From Bdellovibrio sp. KM01 (lineage in GTDB: Bacteria > Bdellovibrionota > Bdellovibrionia > Bdellovibrionales > Bdellovibrionaceae), in the NCBI RefSeq assembly GCF_013752535.1, contig NZ_CP058348.1, forward strand, positions 2,914,001 through 2,978,000: a stretch of DNA of 64,000 nucleotides. The letters run 5' to 3'. Shown one piece after another: positions 38,769-48,692 of the stretch. The notes beneath the pieces are model-generated. The model searched no databases. It had not been told where the DNA came from and saw only the letters and a program-made list of their open reading frames with translations. A program made the position numbers and the translations under genes. Numbering within the stretch: position 1 is the stretch's first letter; each line of letters starts with the position of its first letter.

Positions 38769-39923
38769 ATGGACAAAAGCAAAGATCACCACGACAAGAG
38801 GTTAATGACTTCGGAGCTCAACTTAAACAAATTAAGTCTCCAGGTAATGAAGACCTGGGAAAAAGGCGTTCGAGATCAAGTTGAGTCAGCGGGCGAACTA
38901 TTGCGCCCCATCCTGAGAGACGCCCTCCCCCAATTTTTACGTCTGCTGGCTAAAGCTCTGGCGGAACCCAATGCCCGGGGACTGATCGAGGAAAGCTCTG
39001 CTATCGTTAAAAGGCACGCCGCCATCAGAGCCCGGGAAACCAGCTTTGGTGCATCTCATATTGTTCTGGAATTTCAGATTTTACGCCAAGCCGTGACTTA
39101 TCATTTAGAACAAGAAATGCATCTTTCAGAGCAGGACAAGCAAACCATTCAAAAGACCTTCGACGAAGCCATCCAAGAGGCGTTGATGGAGTTTTTTCAA
39201 GTTCATGCCACCATCAAGGACGAGTTCACGGCGACTCTCAGTCACGATTTGCGCAATCCCATAGGAATAGCGCAAATGTCAGCAGAAATTATTCAAGAAA
39301 TTGCTGCTGATATTGCAGACCCCAAAATCAAAAATCAGATTATAGACCTTACGGGTAGAATCACCGCGAACACCAAACGGGCCGATCGGATGCTTCAAGA
39401 TTTACTTGATGCGAGCATCTTAAGAATTGGCGAAAAGCTTCCTATCAATCTGTCCAAGCTTGATTTAGTCGCACTGGCTCACGACGTAGTGGAAGAATTA
39501 GAGCCACGTGAAAAACATCGTATAAGTGTTATTGGTGAATCTACATTTGGATTTTGGGACCACGAGGGCTTAAGACGATGTTTCGAAAATCTAATAAAAA
39601 ATGCCATTAAGTATGGCTCGCCCGACACTCCCATTACCATTCGAATAAATCGCGAAAAAGGCCATGTTTTGGCTTCCGTTCACAATGAAGGAAATCCTAT
39701 TTCCAAAAATGATTTGCGAATAATCTTTCACACCTTTGGGCGCTCGAGATCAGCCATCTCAGGCGGAGTTCAAGGTTGGGGTATAGGGCTGGCTTTGGTG
39801 CGTGCGATGACAGAATCCCTGGGCGGAACCACTCGGGTGGAAAGCTCGCCTGAATTTGGGACCACCTTCACTATGGATTTGCCTGAAGACTCCAGAAATA
39901 TTCCTGCCCCGTCGACTATTTAA
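38769..39923 (+). CDS. Soluble sensor histidine kinase, RsbRD-like N-terminus
   Basis: 384 residues with no membrane helix. The first ~150 are helical and resemble the RsbRD N-terminal sensory domain (RDALPQFLRLLAKAL, HAAIRARETSFGASHIVLEF). HisKA follows with the His in TATLSHDLRNPIG, then HATPase: NLIKNAIKYG, SVHNEGNPI and GWGIGLALVRA. No receiver domain or regulator gene is adjacent. The 3' end overlaps the convergent ABC-F gene by 4 bases. Confidence 0.87.
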   Translation: MDKSKDHHDKRLMTSELNLNKLSLQVMKTWEKGVRDQVESAGELLRPILRDALPQFLRLLAKALAEPNARGLIEESSAIVKRHAAIRARETSFGASHIVLEFQILRQAVTYHLEQEMHLSEQDKQTIQKTFDEAIQEALMEFFQVHATIKDEFTATLSHDLRNPIGIAQMSAEIIQEIAADIADPKIKNQIIDLTGRITANTKRADRMLQDLLDASILRIGEKLPINLSKLDLVALAHDVVEELEPREKHRISVIGESTFGFWDHEGLRRCFENLIKNAIKYGSPDTPITIRINREKGHVLASVHNEGNPISKNDLRIIFHTFGRSRSAISGGVQGWGIGLALVRAMTESLGGTTRVESSPEFGTTFTMDLPEDSRNIPAPSTI

Positions 39924-41719
39924 GATTTTCCTTCTAATTGCGACCAGCGATCATAGAGACGTTCGATTTCAGCCTGAAGAGTGGCGATTTCCGTATACAG
40001 CTCCTGCACTTTTTTGGCATTGCTGGATATTTCCGGTAGCAGACTTTTAGTTTGTGCATTCTGAAGCTTTTCCTCCAGAACCGCGATGTTCGCTTCCATA
40101 TTATCCAGCTCGAACTTTTCCTTGAAGCTTAGCTTTTTAGGTTTCGCTGAGGCCGCTTTCGCTTCTTGCTTTTCTTCCTGTTTTTTAGCGGCTTCGATCT
40201 CTTTTAGATCTTCAAACCACTCTTCCCATTGCAGGAATCCGGCAAAACGTTCCATGGTCATGTTGCCATCTGGATTTTTATGAAGAGCGATGATGTCTTT
40301 CGCGACCTGATCCATAAAGTAACGGTCATGGGTTACCAGAATCACGGCGCCGTTAAATTCCCGCAAAGATTCTTCCAGAACCGCCAGCGTTTGTACGTCA
40401 AGGTCATTCGTGGGCTCATCCAGAATCAAAACTTGCGCTTCATTCAACATCAATTGAGCGATACGCAGACGAGCTTGCTCCCCGCCTGACAATTTCTCTA
40501 CCGGCATATCCATTTGTTGGCGATTGAATTGGAATCGCTCCAAATAGCTGCGGGCGTATACGTAAGAACCTTGATAGTGAACGTAGTCACCATCAGGACA
40601 GATATTTTTTAAAACCGACTGCTGCGGATTCAAAGTCTCGCGATTTTGTTCAAAGTACGCGACCTTTAAATTCTCTGCGCGCTTCACTTCACCCATGTCC
40701 GGCTGTTCCTGGCCAAGCATGATGCGAATCAAAGTGGATTTACCGCTACCATTGTCTCCCAGTAAAGCCATGCGCGTTTTTGGATTTACCAAGTACGTAA
40801 AGTCCTTAAACAACAAACGGTCATCATAAGCTTTAGTGATATGCGAAAGCTCGATCAGCTTTTGTGGATTACGATCAGCATCTTTAAATTCAATTTTCAC
40901 AGTGCGATTGGCATTTTTCGCGACCAAATCAGTCACGTCATCTTTCAATGTGTGCGCGCGATCGATACGGGCTTTCTGCTTCGTTAAACGCGCTTTCGCC
41001 CCACGACGCAGCCATTCGGTTTCACGACGAAGAGTGTTCTTCATCGTCAATTCTTTGGCTTCTTGTCCCGCCATCATTAATTCTTTCGATTCCACATAGG
41101 CCGAGTAATCGCCCAAAGTCACAAACAAGTAATTTGGATTTTTAGGATCAAGATCAAAGATCTTGTTCGTCACACGTTGCAAAAACAAACGGTCATGGGT
41201 GATGATCAATGTCGCGAATTGAGCTTTGGCCAAAAATTCTTCCAGCCACATGATACTTGTCACATCCAAGTGATTCGTTGGCTCATCGAGCAACAATAGC
41301 TGCGGATTACGCACAAGTTCGCGAGCCAGCGCCACACGTTTTCTCCAACCGCCGGAAAGGTCTTCAACCAGGAATGTGTCACCGAACTGGGAAAGCTCCA
41401 AGCGAGCCATCCATTCATAAGCCGGTCCGATCACTTCGTTGTAATCGTTGTCAGCCATGATCGCATCCAGGATAGAGACGCCGGGCTCAAAAGACGGCGT
41501 TTGTTCCAGGTAACCAATCGTCAAACCCTTGTTCATGGTCACTTCACCACCGTCAGGTTTCATACGACCCGCGATGATTTTTAGAAGTGTGGATTTACCA
41601 GCCCCATTAGGTCCGACCAAACCAATGCGGTCGCCTTCATCAATCCCCAGACTGACGTTTTTAAATAGAGTTTTTCCCGCGAATGATTTTTCGAGCTTAT
41701 AGGTACTAAGTAATGGCAT
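39920..41719 (-). CDS. ABC-F family ATPase (Uup-like)
   Basis: 599 residues, two NBDs and no membrane part. Walker A: GPNGAGKST and GDNGSGKST; signatures LSGGWRKRVALA and LSGGEQARLRIA; Walker B: LLLLDEPTNHLD and VLILDEPTNDLD. A charged linker separates the domains, and a ~90-residue C-terminal coiled coil (LDNMEANIAVLEEKLQNAQ) is typical of Uup, which binds DNA or ribosomes. ABC-F proteins act on ribosomes as translation factors or resistance proteins. Confidence 0.92.
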   Translation of the reverse strand: MPLLSTYKLEKSFAGKTLFKNVSLGIDEGDRIGLVGPNGAGKSTLLKIIAGRMKPDGGEVTMNKGLTIGYLEQTPSFEPGVSILDAIMADNDYNEVIGPAYEWMARLELSQFGDTFLVEDLSGGWRKRVALARELVRNPQLLLLDEPTNHLDVTSIMWLEEFLAKAQFATLIITHDRLFLQRVTNKIFDLDPKNPNYLFVTLGDYSAYVESKELMMAGQEAKELTMKNTLRRETEWLRRGAKARLTKQKARIDRAHTLKDDVTDLVAKNANRTVKIEFKDADRNPQKLIELSHITKAYDDRLLFKDFTYLVNPKTRMALLGDNGSGKSTLIRIMLGQEQPDMGEVKRAENLKVAYFEQNRETLNPQQSVLKNICPDGDYVHYQGSYVYARSYLERFQFNRQQMDMPVEKLSGGEQARLRIAQLMLNEAQVLILDEPTNDLDVQTLAVLEESLREFNGAVILVTHDRYFMDQVAKDIIALHKNPDGNMTMERFAGFLQWEEWFEDLKEIEAAKKQEEKQEAKAASAKPKKLSFKEKFELDNMEANIAVLEEKLQNAQTKSLLPEISSNAKKVQELYTEIATLQAEIERLYDRWSQLEGKS

Positions 41720-41767
41720 GGAGCCACCCTAAGCTGAATTGCGTCAAGATTCAAGCGGGATACTGAT

Positions 41768-41893
41768 CTAACACCCCGCTCGAGCAACCAAGCCTTCACA
41801 ACGCGAAAGATTTTCCTGTGCTTCGGAGATAGTAATCCACGTGGAAATGCAAAACAGTAAAACTAGCAACCCTATCACACGTCCTGTGCGCAT
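41768..41893 (-). CDS. 41-residue secreted peptide
   Basis: AGGAGG sits four bases before the ATG, which is the strongest SD in the area and supports translation. The product has a basic start (MRTGR), a hydrophobic core (VIGLLVLLFCISTWITI) and a likely signal-peptidase site after SEA, leaving QENLSRCEGLVARAGC with two Cys that could form a disulfide. No relatives recognised. It stands between the ABC-F gene and aat on the same strand. Confidence 0.55.
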   Translation of the reverse strand: MRTGRVIGLLVLLFCISTWITISEAQENLSRCEGLVARAGC

Positions 41894-42012
41894 AGTTCCT
41901 CCTGAAACTGAGTTCTTTGCATTTATTTTGCAGAGATGTCCCCGGAAAACCAATAAGGGCGACCTGATTTTGATAATTCGCAATTATTTTAAAGGAAACT
42001 TTGCCAGCTGAC

Positions 42013-42669
42013 TCAACCGATATCCTGATGACGTTCATCGAGCATACGCAGATAATCCTCGCGGTCAATCAAGCGACCACCGAATTGAGCGACGACCGGG
42101 GTGACCATCTGCACATCAATCCATTCATGCCCAAGCTGAGTCAGGTGCTCAACCAAAAACCACAGAGCCAGTTTGGAGGCATTGGGTTTTTTATAAAACA
42201 TACTTTCACCGCTAAAAACACCTTCCACCAGGACACCGTAAATGCCGCCGATCAAAATATTGTTTTCGCGAACTTCAATGGACAAGCCAAAACCGGCTTT
42301 ATTGAATTCATGGTAGGAACGCTTCATCACCGGCAATATCCAGGTGCCGTCCTGCCCGGGACGAATTTGATTGGCGCATTCGCTCATCACATGATCAAAA
42401 TCTTTATTAACCGTGTAAGTGATCTGCGGATTTTTACGGCGAAAGCGTTCCAAACTTTCAGGCACGTGAAACTCTTTGAAAATTAAAACCCCGCGTTTTT
42501 CAGGAGAAAACCACAGCATAGGAAAGCCGACCTGGGGCCAAGGAAAAATTCCCTTGGAATATGCAGTGTACAAAGTTCCGACATCTAATTTTCCACCGAC
42601 GGCCAAAATTCCTTCGGCCATCGTATCGCGCGGATCTGGAAAATCGACTGATGAGTGGAACCTTGCCAA
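42013..42669 (-). CDS. aat: Leucyl/phenylalanyl-tRNA-protein transferase
   Basis: 218 residues. Family motifs: FPDPRDTMAEGILAVGG, AYSKGIFPW, WFSPEKRGVL, GFGLSIEV, LIGGIYGV and GESMFYKK. It adds Leu or Phe to proteins with N-terminal Arg or Lys, marking them for ClpS/ClpAP degradation. It starts 3 bases after the sugar dehydrogenase stop, so they share a transcript although their roles seem unrelated. Confidence 0.94.
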   Translation of the reverse strand: MARFHSSVDFPDPRDTMAEGILAVGGKLDVGTLYTAYSKGIFPWPQVGFPMLWFSPEKRGVLIFKEFHVPESLERFRRKNPQITYTVNKDFDHVMSECANQIRPGQDGTWILPVMKRSYHEFNKAGFGLSIEVRENNILIGGIYGVLVEGVFSGESMFYKKPNASKLALWFLVEHLTQLGHEWIDVQMVTPVVAQFGGRLIDREDYLRMLDERHQDIG

Positions 42670-42672
42670 ACT

Positions 42673-43770
42673 TTACTTTCCTTTTGCTTTATACGTCAGG
42701 CGATAGATCACTCCTGCTTTGTCGTCAGAGATCAGGACAGAACCATCTTCCATTACTTCGACATCAACCGGGCGTCCAAATACGTCGCCACCTGCTTGCA
42801 ACCAACCTTCAACCAAAGGCTTTACATTGGTGATTTTGCCATCTTTCACTTGAGCAAAGCCCACCATGTAACCTTGAGGGATCGTGCGATTCCAAGAACC
42901 GTGTTCAGCGTAAATGATACCGCCTTGGTACTCGGAAGGAAACATTTTCCCGTTATAAAAACGCATTCCCAAAGCGGCCACGTGAGCCCGCAGTTCAGCC
43001 TCAGGGGCTTTAAAAGTTTTGCAGTCCTTGCCATTGCCGAATTCTTTATCCTGAATATTTTTGCCATGGCAGAATGGGAAACCAAAATGCTCCCCCACCT
43101 TTGTCAGGTGATTGATCTCATCTGGTGGAGAATCTTCGCCGTACCAATCACGCCCGTTATCAGTAAACCATAAATCTTTGCTGACAGGATCCCAGTCAAA
43201 TCCAACCGTATTACGAACGCCTTCCGCCACAATGTCTTTCGCGGTCCCATTCACATCCACACGGTAAATGCGCCCGTACTCGGTCCCCAAATCACAGATA
43301 TTGCAGGGTGCACCCACGGGAACATAGAGTTTGCCATCCGGACCAAAGCGAATGAACTTCCAACCATGGTGAGTGTCTTTAGGAAACTTTTGCGGCAATT
43401 CACGGATGAACTTTTGCGGTCCGTTGATTTTATCTGGGATGGCGTATTCTAAAATGCGCGGCACTTCCGCAACGTAAAGCTTGCCATCTTTTACCGCGAC
43501 ACCATTCGGCGTATCCAACTTTTCCGCAAAAACCTGCGCTTTGCCGTTTTGCACCAAATAAACTTTATCTTTCGCGCGATTGCCGACAAAGAATCGCCCG
43601 CCTGGAGCTTGCGCAATCGAACGCGCATCGGGAACTATCGCCCACACGGAAATTTCGAATCCCGGTGGAAGTTTTAATCTCTCGAGTGGTAACTTTTCGG
43701 CTGCGTGCAAATTCACAGAGGCGAAAATAACGACTGCTCCGACGAGGTTTTTTGAGAACGATAACAACAT
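42673..43770 (-). CDS. PQQ-dependent sugar dehydrogenase-type beta-propeller protein
   Basis: 365 residues; AAGGAGG precedes the ATG. Signal peptide ends near NLHAAE. The body matches the soluble glucose/L-sorbosone dehydrogenase propeller: APGGRFFVGNR, GPDGKLYVPVGAPCN, GFDWDPVSKDLWFTDNGRD, YAEHGSWNR and VSGDD-like end ISDDKAGVIY. Periplasmic oxidation of sugars with PQQ is the known role. Whether this organism makes PQQ cannot be judged here. Confidence 0.85.
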   Translation of the reverse strand: MLLSFSKNLVGAVVIFASVNLHAAEKLPLERLKLPPGFEISVWAIVPDARSIAQAPGGRFFVGNRAKDKVYLVQNGKAQVFAEKLDTPNGVAVKDGKLYVAEVPRILEYAIPDKINGPQKFIRELPQKFPKDTHHGWKFIRFGPDGKLYVPVGAPCNICDLGTEYGRIYRVDVNGTAKDIVAEGVRNTVGFDWDPVSKDLWFTDNGRDWYGEDSPPDEINHLTKVGEHFGFPFCHGKNIQDKEFGNGKDCKTFKAPEAELRAHVAALGMRFYNGKMFPSEYQGGIIYAEHGSWNRTIPQGYMVGFAQVKDGKITNVKPLVEGWLQAGGDVFGRPVDVEVMEDGSVLISDDKAGVIYRLTYKAKGK

Positions 43771-43841
43771 AGATCCTCCTTAATCAAATCCGCAAAGGTT
43801 TAATCTATACGACCTCACCCACGCCGAAAAGTGGGGCTTTT

Positions 43842-45287
43842 CTATTTTTGATTATCTACACAGATGTCGCACTTACCGCAGGGAGTTTCGTGTTTATGAC
43901 CGAAGTAATGATAGATATAATTCATCCGACACTCCTTATCTTGAGTGGCCCAACGAACCATTTCTAACAATTTTGAATTTTGTGCTTTCAAAATCACCGG
44001 TCCATTTTCAGCTGCAAATTGCTCGGCTGTCGGCGCTTGGACACACAGATATGGAAATGGATCATCGGATTTTTGCAAACACCCCCAACGCTCCAAAATA
44101 CTGACGGCGGCTTCGGGACGGAAATCCCGGCGGTTGCGGAAATTCATTTGCTCTCTTAAAAAATCAAATTTTTCCTGATTTACTCGCAGGCGATTCTGCT
44201 CGATCAGATCATAAATTTTAGCAATGAATTCTGGCTCAGGATGTGACCACTTCAAAAATTCCATTTGAATGCTGACGTCATCCTGATCGTACAAAAGATG
44301 ACAGAAAGATTCCTGCCCATCTCGACCCGCGCGACCGACTTCCTGAAAATAACTTTCGAGCGCACTGGGAATTTCCGCATGCACCAGCAGGCGCACGTTG
44401 GGTTTATCAATACCCAATCCAAATGCGGGTGTTGCCAACATCAAAGGTGCTTCTTCATTGATAAAGGCTTTTTGATTACGCTTGCGATCCTGGGGCGAAA
44501 GATCACCGTGGTAAACCAGATGCTGAACTCCGGCGCGATTTAGCTCTGCTGAAATTTTACGCAACGTTTGAATCAGCGAGCAGTAAACTATGCCTGAACC
44601 CGGTTGTTGATAACGAAGTCCCACGATCGCCCGGATTTTATCATCCATGCCGTATAAATCGTGAACTCGCAAAGCCAGGTTAGGCCTTTCAATTCCTGCC
44701 GAAATAATTTCGGCGTCAGGAATATTTAATTTCGTCAGAATATCTTTTTGCACTTCCGGTGTCGCCGTTGCCGTCAACGCCAATGTCGGAGGATTTCCAA
44801 GTAATGCCCTAAACTCCCCCACTCTGGAGTAATCGGGACGGAAATCATGACCCCACTGCGAAATACAATGGGCTTCGTCCACCGCTAAAAGTTGGATTTT
44901 ACGGCCTTCGATGGCTTTTAAAAACTCAGGTTTGCGAAAACGCTCGGGCGTCACATACAGAAGTTTATAGTCGCCCTTCGCCAAACGCTCCTGGCGGCTT
45001 TCCCGCTCATCTCGCGTTAAAGCGGAGTTTAGGCAAGTGGCCGAAATCCCAAGGTCTTTGGCCTTAAACACTTGATCCTGCATCAAAGCGATCAACGGAG
45101 AAATGACGATTACTAGGCCTTCTCGGATTTTCGCAGGGAACTGAAAACAAAGGGATTTTCCCATGCCCGTGGGCATTAACGCGAGGAGGTTTTCGCCTTG
45201 CCATACTCGGCCTAAAATCGCTTCTTGTTCGCCGCGAAAAGTGCTAAATTCGAAGTTCCTAATCAGGAGATCGTGGAGGTCCATCAT
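43842..45287 (-). CDS. recQ: RecQ-family DNA helicase
   Basis: 481 residues. Superfamily 2 motifs: I MPTGMGKSLCF, II AVDEAHCISQWGHDFR, III TATATPEV, V ATPAFGLGIDKPNVR, VI QEVGRAGRDGQ. A C-terminal zinc site of four Cys is seen (KECRMNY, ETPCGKCDICV). No HRDC domain and no clear winged helix after the zinc site, so it is a short RecQ. Two consecutive ATGs start it. Divergent from fusA. Confidence 0.92.
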   Translation of the reverse strand: MMDLHDLLIRNFEFSTFRGEQEAILGRVWQGENLLALMPTGMGKSLCFQFPAKIREGLVIVISPLIALMQDQVFKAKDLGISATCLNSALTRDERESRQERLAKGDYKLLYVTPERFRKPEFLKAIEGRKIQLLAVDEAHCISQWGHDFRPDYSRVGEFRALLGNPPTLALTATATPEVQKDILTKLNIPDAEIISAGIERPNLALRVHDLYGMDDKIRAIVGLRYQQPGSGIVYCSLIQTLRKISAELNRAGVQHLVYHGDLSPQDRKRNQKAFINEEAPLMLATPAFGLGIDKPNVRLLVHAEIPSALESYFQEVGRAGRDGQESFCHLLYDQDDVSIQMEFLKWSHPEPEFIAKIYDLIEQNRLRVNQEKFDFLREQMNFRNRRDFRPEAAVSILERWGCLQKSDDPFPYLCVQAPTAEQFAAENGPVILKAQNSKLLEMVRWATQDKECRMNYIYHYFGHKHETPCGKCDICVDNQK

Positions 45288-45335
45288 GCCACCAAGCTTA
45301 CGCTAACCCAGCCTAAACAGGCACGTTCCGAGCCA

Positions 45336-45364
45336 TTGCGGTTGCGCCGTGTCAATGTTATATT
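45336..45364 (+). promoter_or_regulatory. Candidate fusA promoter
   Basis: TTGCGG, 17 bases, TATATT. It leaves a leader of about 90 bases before the fusA ATG at 45464, which has AGAAGGG upstream. Confidence 0.5.
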
Positions 45365-45463
45365 CTGGGCCCCATCATTTGCATCTATATGTAATCGATG
45401 ATAATTCGAGTACTTTCAAATTAGTAACTAAGTCTTAAACGACCAATTAAGAAGGGTAATATT

Positions 45464-47572
45464 ATGTCCAAAAAGTGGAATATTGATATGGTCAGAAACA
45501 TCGGTATCTCGGCTCACATCGACTCGGGAAAAACGACTACTTCTGAACGTATTTTGTTCTATGGAGGCCGTATCCACGCCATCCACGAAGTTCGTGGTAA
45601 AGACGGCGTTGGTGCAACAATGGATTCCATGGATCTTGAGAGAGAAAAAGGTATCACTATCCAGTCTGCGGCGACGCAAGTTCACTGGAAAGATTATACA
45701 ATCAATTTGATCGATACACCGGGGCACGTGGACTTCACAGTTGAAGTTGAACGTTCTCTTCGCGTACTTGACGGTGCGATCCTTCTTCTTTGCGGCGTTG
45801 CCGGCGTTCAATCTCAATCCATCACTGTTGACCGTCAAATGAAACGTTACAACGTTCCTCGTTTGGCATTCGTTAACAAATTGGATCGCCAAGGTGCGAA
45901 CCCATACCGTGTAACTGACGCTTTGATCGAAAAATTGCGCTTGAACGCTGTGATGATCCAAATCCCAATCGGTTTGGAAGACCAACACAGAGGTCACGTA
46001 GATTTGACTGACATGAAAGCTTACATCAACGAAGGCGATAACGGTGAAAACGTTAACGTTACTGAGATCCCACCAGATCTAGTTGAAACAGCTCAAAAAT
46101 ACCGTCAAATCATGATCGGTAAATTGGCTGACGTTGACTCTGCTATCGAAGAAAAATTCTTGATGGAAGAAGAGCCAACGACTGAAGAAATTCGTGCAGC
46201 TATCCGTAAAGGCACTATCAGCTTGAAACTAGTTCCAGTTCTTTGCGGTTCCGCATTTAAGAACAAAGGTGTTCAACGTTTGATGGATGCAGTTACTTAC
46301 TACCTTCCGTCTCCTGCTGAGAAAAAAGAGCAAGCTCTTGATCTTAACAAGAACGAAGAGAAGTTTGACTTGTTCCCAGATCCAGCGAAACCGTTGGTTG
46401 CTTTGGCGTTCAAACTTCAAGAAACTCCATTCGGTCAATTGACATACATGCGCGTTTACCAAGGTAAAATGGGCAAAGGTGATTTCATCATCAATCAAGT
46501 GAACAAGAAATCTGTTAAGATTCCTCGCTTGGTTCGTATGCACTCGGACAAAATGGAAGATATCGACGTATCTTACGCTGGTGACATCGTAGCATTGTTC
46601 GGTATCGACTGTGCTTCTGGTGACACTTTCTGTGACGACAGAATCCAGGCATCTATGCAATCTATGCACGTTCCAGATGCAGTTATCTCTTTGGCAGTTG
46701 CTCCTAAGGACAAAACTGCTGCGAATAACTTCTCTAAAGCGTTGCAAAAATTCCGTAAGGAAGACCCTACATTCCGCGTGGCTCGTGACGAGGAATCAAA
46801 TGAGACTATCATCTCTGGTATGGGTGAGTTGCACTTGGAAATCTACGTTGAGCGTATGAAACGTGAATTCAACTGTGAAGTTATCGTTGGTCAACCTCAG
46901 GTTGCTTACCGTGAGACGATTTCTGCAGCAGCTGATTACGATTACACTCACAAAAAACAAACGGGTGGTTCGGGTCAATACGCGAAGATCGTGGGTAAAA
47001 TCCTACCTCTTCCTCCACAAGAAGACGGCGCAGTCTTCAAATTCGACAACAAAGTTGTCGGTGGTCGTATCCCTAAAGAATTTATCCCTGCTGTTGAAGA
47101 GGGTTTCAAAGAGCAAACTGTTAAAGGTCCATTGATCGGCTTCCCGATCGTTGGTGTTGAAGTTCAGTTGGAAGACGGCGCATACCATGATGTCGACTCT
47201 TCTTACATGGCCTTCAAAATTGCGGCGATGGCTGCTCTTCGTGAAGTTTATCCTCAAGCGAAACCAACAGTTCTTGAGCCGATCATGAAGCTTGAAACTG
47301 TAGTTCCAGACGAATATCAAGGTTCAGCGGTTGGTCAAATCAACCAACGCCGTGGTTCTATCGTTGGTACAACTGCATTCGACGGTAACTGTGTTATCGA
47401 GGCGGAAGTTCCATTGACAGAAATGTTCGGTTACTCAACTGACCTTCGTTCTGCAACTAAAGGTAAAGGTGAGTTCTCTATGGAATTCGCGAAGTACGCT
47501 GCAGTACCTCGCAACATCCAAGAAGAGCTTGTTAAGAAATACCAAGCTAAGCGCGCAGCTGAGCAAAAGTAG
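45464..47572 (+). CDS. fusA: Elongation factor G
   Basis: 702 residues. G1 is [15 protein letters not shown]3 DTPGHVDFT and G4 NKLD; domains II-V follow, ending in [12 protein letters not shown]. The G1-G2 stretch ([29 protein letters not shown]) looks more like mitochondrial EF-G1 and the spirochaete/delta-proteobacterial (spd) EF-G1 than the common EF-G type, which has AHIDAGKTTTTER. It drives tRNA translocation. It stands alone with no str operon genes. Codon use is strongly biased, as expected for high expression. Confidence 0.94.
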   Translation: MSKKWNIDMVRNIGISAHIDSGKTTTSERILFYGGRIHAIHEVRGKDGVGATMDSMDLEREKGITIQSAATQVHWKDYTINLIDTPGHVDFTVEVERSLRVLDGAILLLCGVAGVQSQSITVDRQMKRYNVPRLAFVNKLDRQGANPYRVTDALIEKLRLNAVMIQIPIGLEDQHRGHVDLTDMKAYINEGDNGENVNVTEIPPDLVETAQKYRQIMIGKLADVDSAIEEKFLMEEEPTTEEIRAAIRKGTISLKLVPVLCGSAFKNKGVQRLMDAVTYYLPSPAEKKEQALDLNKNEEKFDLFPDPAKPLVALAFKLQETPFGQLTYMRVYQGKMGKGDFIINQVNKKSVKIPRLVRMHSDKMEDIDVSYAGDIVALFGIDCASGDTFCDDRIQASMQSMHVPDAVISLAVAPKDKTAANNFSKALQKFRKEDPTFRVARDEESNETIISGMGELHLEIYVERMKREFNCEVIVGQPQVAYRETISAAADYDYTHKKQTGGSGQYAKIVGKILPLPPQEDGAVFKFDNKVVGGRIPKEFIPAVEEGFKEQTVKGPLIGFPIVGVEVQLEDGAYHDVDSSYMAFKIAAMAALREVYPQAKPTVLEPIMKLETVVPDEYQGSAVGQINQRRGSIVGTTAFDGNCVIEAEVPLTEMFGYSTDLRSATKGKGEFSMEFAKYAAVPRNIQEELVKKYQAKRAAEQK

Positions 47573-47595
47573 TTCTTTCTCTTACTTAGAGATTC

Positions 47596-47630
47596 AAAGC
47601 CCTGGTGGAAACACCGGGGCTTTTTTTTTG
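47596..47630 (+). terminator. Rho-independent terminator of fusA
   Basis: AAAGCCCTGGTG pairs with CACCGGGGCTTT (one G-T) across a GAAA loop and is followed by nine Ts. Confidence 0.93.
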
Positions 47631-47662
47631 CCTTTTTTTTCGAGGGAATCGGGATCGAGTCG

Positions 47663-47790
47663 GTGCCCATTGAAGAAGGCTGTTCTTCGTGCGGCACGCC
47701 TTCCAGGCTCAACGGTGCCCGCCTTTGGCGGGTTCGCGCATCCATGCGCCACCGAGGCCGCACTACGCACAGCCTTCTTCAATGGTCCCC
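47663..47790. repeat. Multi-branched palindromic element
   Basis: Arms CCATTGAAGAAGGCTGT (47667-47683) and its perfect complement (47769-47785) enclose further pairings: GTGCGGC (47689-47695) with GCCGCAC (47757-47763), and CGGTG (47713-47717) with CACCG (47750-47754). Inside are hairpins CCCGCC-TTT-GGCGGG (47718-47732), GCGCAT-CC-ATGCGC (47736-47749) and GCCT-TCC-AGGC (47698-47708). No gene fits in it. It could be a mobile palindromic repeat or a structured RNA; no T-tract or coding capacity supports either. The rest of the 370-base gap (47791-47942) holds only a small hairpin GTTCGC-TTT-GCGAAC at 47859-47873. Confidence 0.8.
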
Positions 47791-47942
47791 GCCTCGCACG
47801 ACTTTTTCGGTAAAAAGGCAAATAAAATCCCCGGTGTTTGCGGAGATTTTGGTTCTGCGTTCGCTTTGCGAACTGCATTTGTGGTTTTGGAGATTGGGCT
47901 TCGTTCGTTCGTCGTCGGTTTTCGTAAGCGGATGCTGGAAAA

Positions 47943-48470
47943 TTAGCGGTTGGTGTTGGTGTAGAATACTTGGGTGGCGTAGCCGTTGTAGAGGCCTATG
48001 CCTAGGGATTTGTAGTTGGGGCTTAGGATGTTGTCGCGGTGGGCGGGGCTTACCATCCAGCCTGTTACTACTGATTCTGGAGTGTAGCCTTGGGCTATGT
48101 TTTCTCCGCAGCCGGATTGGATGTTGAAGCGTTTGCATCTTTGGGCGAAGGTTTCGTTTGCTCGGTCGTGACTGAGGTAGTTTTTATCGCTCATGTCTTT
48201 GGATTGTTCGTACGCCATTTCGGTGCAGGCTTGGCAATAGACTAAGGCTACGAGACCATTCGCTGCTCGTTGGGTATTTGTGGCTTTGAATACCAGGCAA
48301 GTGTTCGCATCCATGTTGTAGCAGCCATCTGCGCCGGCACTTGGGAGCGTGACCGTTCCCGAAGCCCCTTGAGAGGAATCGATCCCCAGGGCGGAGCTGG
48401 CTTCGAAGCCGCCGTTGCAGGCAGAGAGAATTAGCGTCATTGCGATGAGAGTAAGAACTTTCGTGTTCAT
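47943..48470 (-). CDS. CAP-domain (SCP/PR-1-like) lipoprotein
   Basis: 175 residues from MNTKVLTL; the frame runs on to 48590 but only this start gives a lipobox (LILSACNG). CAP/SCP motifs: FKATNTQRAANGL at the start, NYLSHDRANETF with the first His, CGENIAQGYTP, VVTGWMVSPAHRDNIL with the second His, and KSLGIGLY. Four Cys can form disulfides. CAP proteins are secreted and can bind lipids or act as proteases; the role here is unknown. Confidence 0.86.
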   Translation of the reverse strand: MNTKVLTLIAMTLILSACNGGFEASSALGIDSSQGASGTVTLPSAGADGCYNMDANTCLVFKATNTQRAANGLVALVYCQACTEMAYEQSKDMSDKNYLSHDRANETFAQRCKRFNIQSGCGENIAQGYTPESVVTGWMVSPAHRDNILSPNYKSLGIGLYNGYATQVFYTNTNR

Positions 48471-48692
48471 GAAATTAGAATATCGAAGGGACTGTTTCCC
48501 AAGTTGGAAAATCGGTCGAGTTCTCACGTTGAAACTGCTACGTCCAGAACATTGCCAATTTTCTGGAACTCCAAAGCTTTTATATTTCATTTAAAATACA
48601 AATCTCATTCTGAGACGTTTCTTGGGGTTTCAAAGCTATCAATGAAACCTAACATATTTCCGATAAGTTATCATATGCACGTACATGGATTT

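Noticed and set aside
47663-47790. Palindrome considered as a tRNA or integron attC site
   Set aside because: Branches do not match tRNA arm lengths or T-loop; no attC-type core sites or integrase.
47663-48127. 154-codon + strand frame across the palindrome and CAP gene
   Set aside because: Gly/Cys/Trp-rich shadow of the - strand lipoprotein; overlaps a palindrome.
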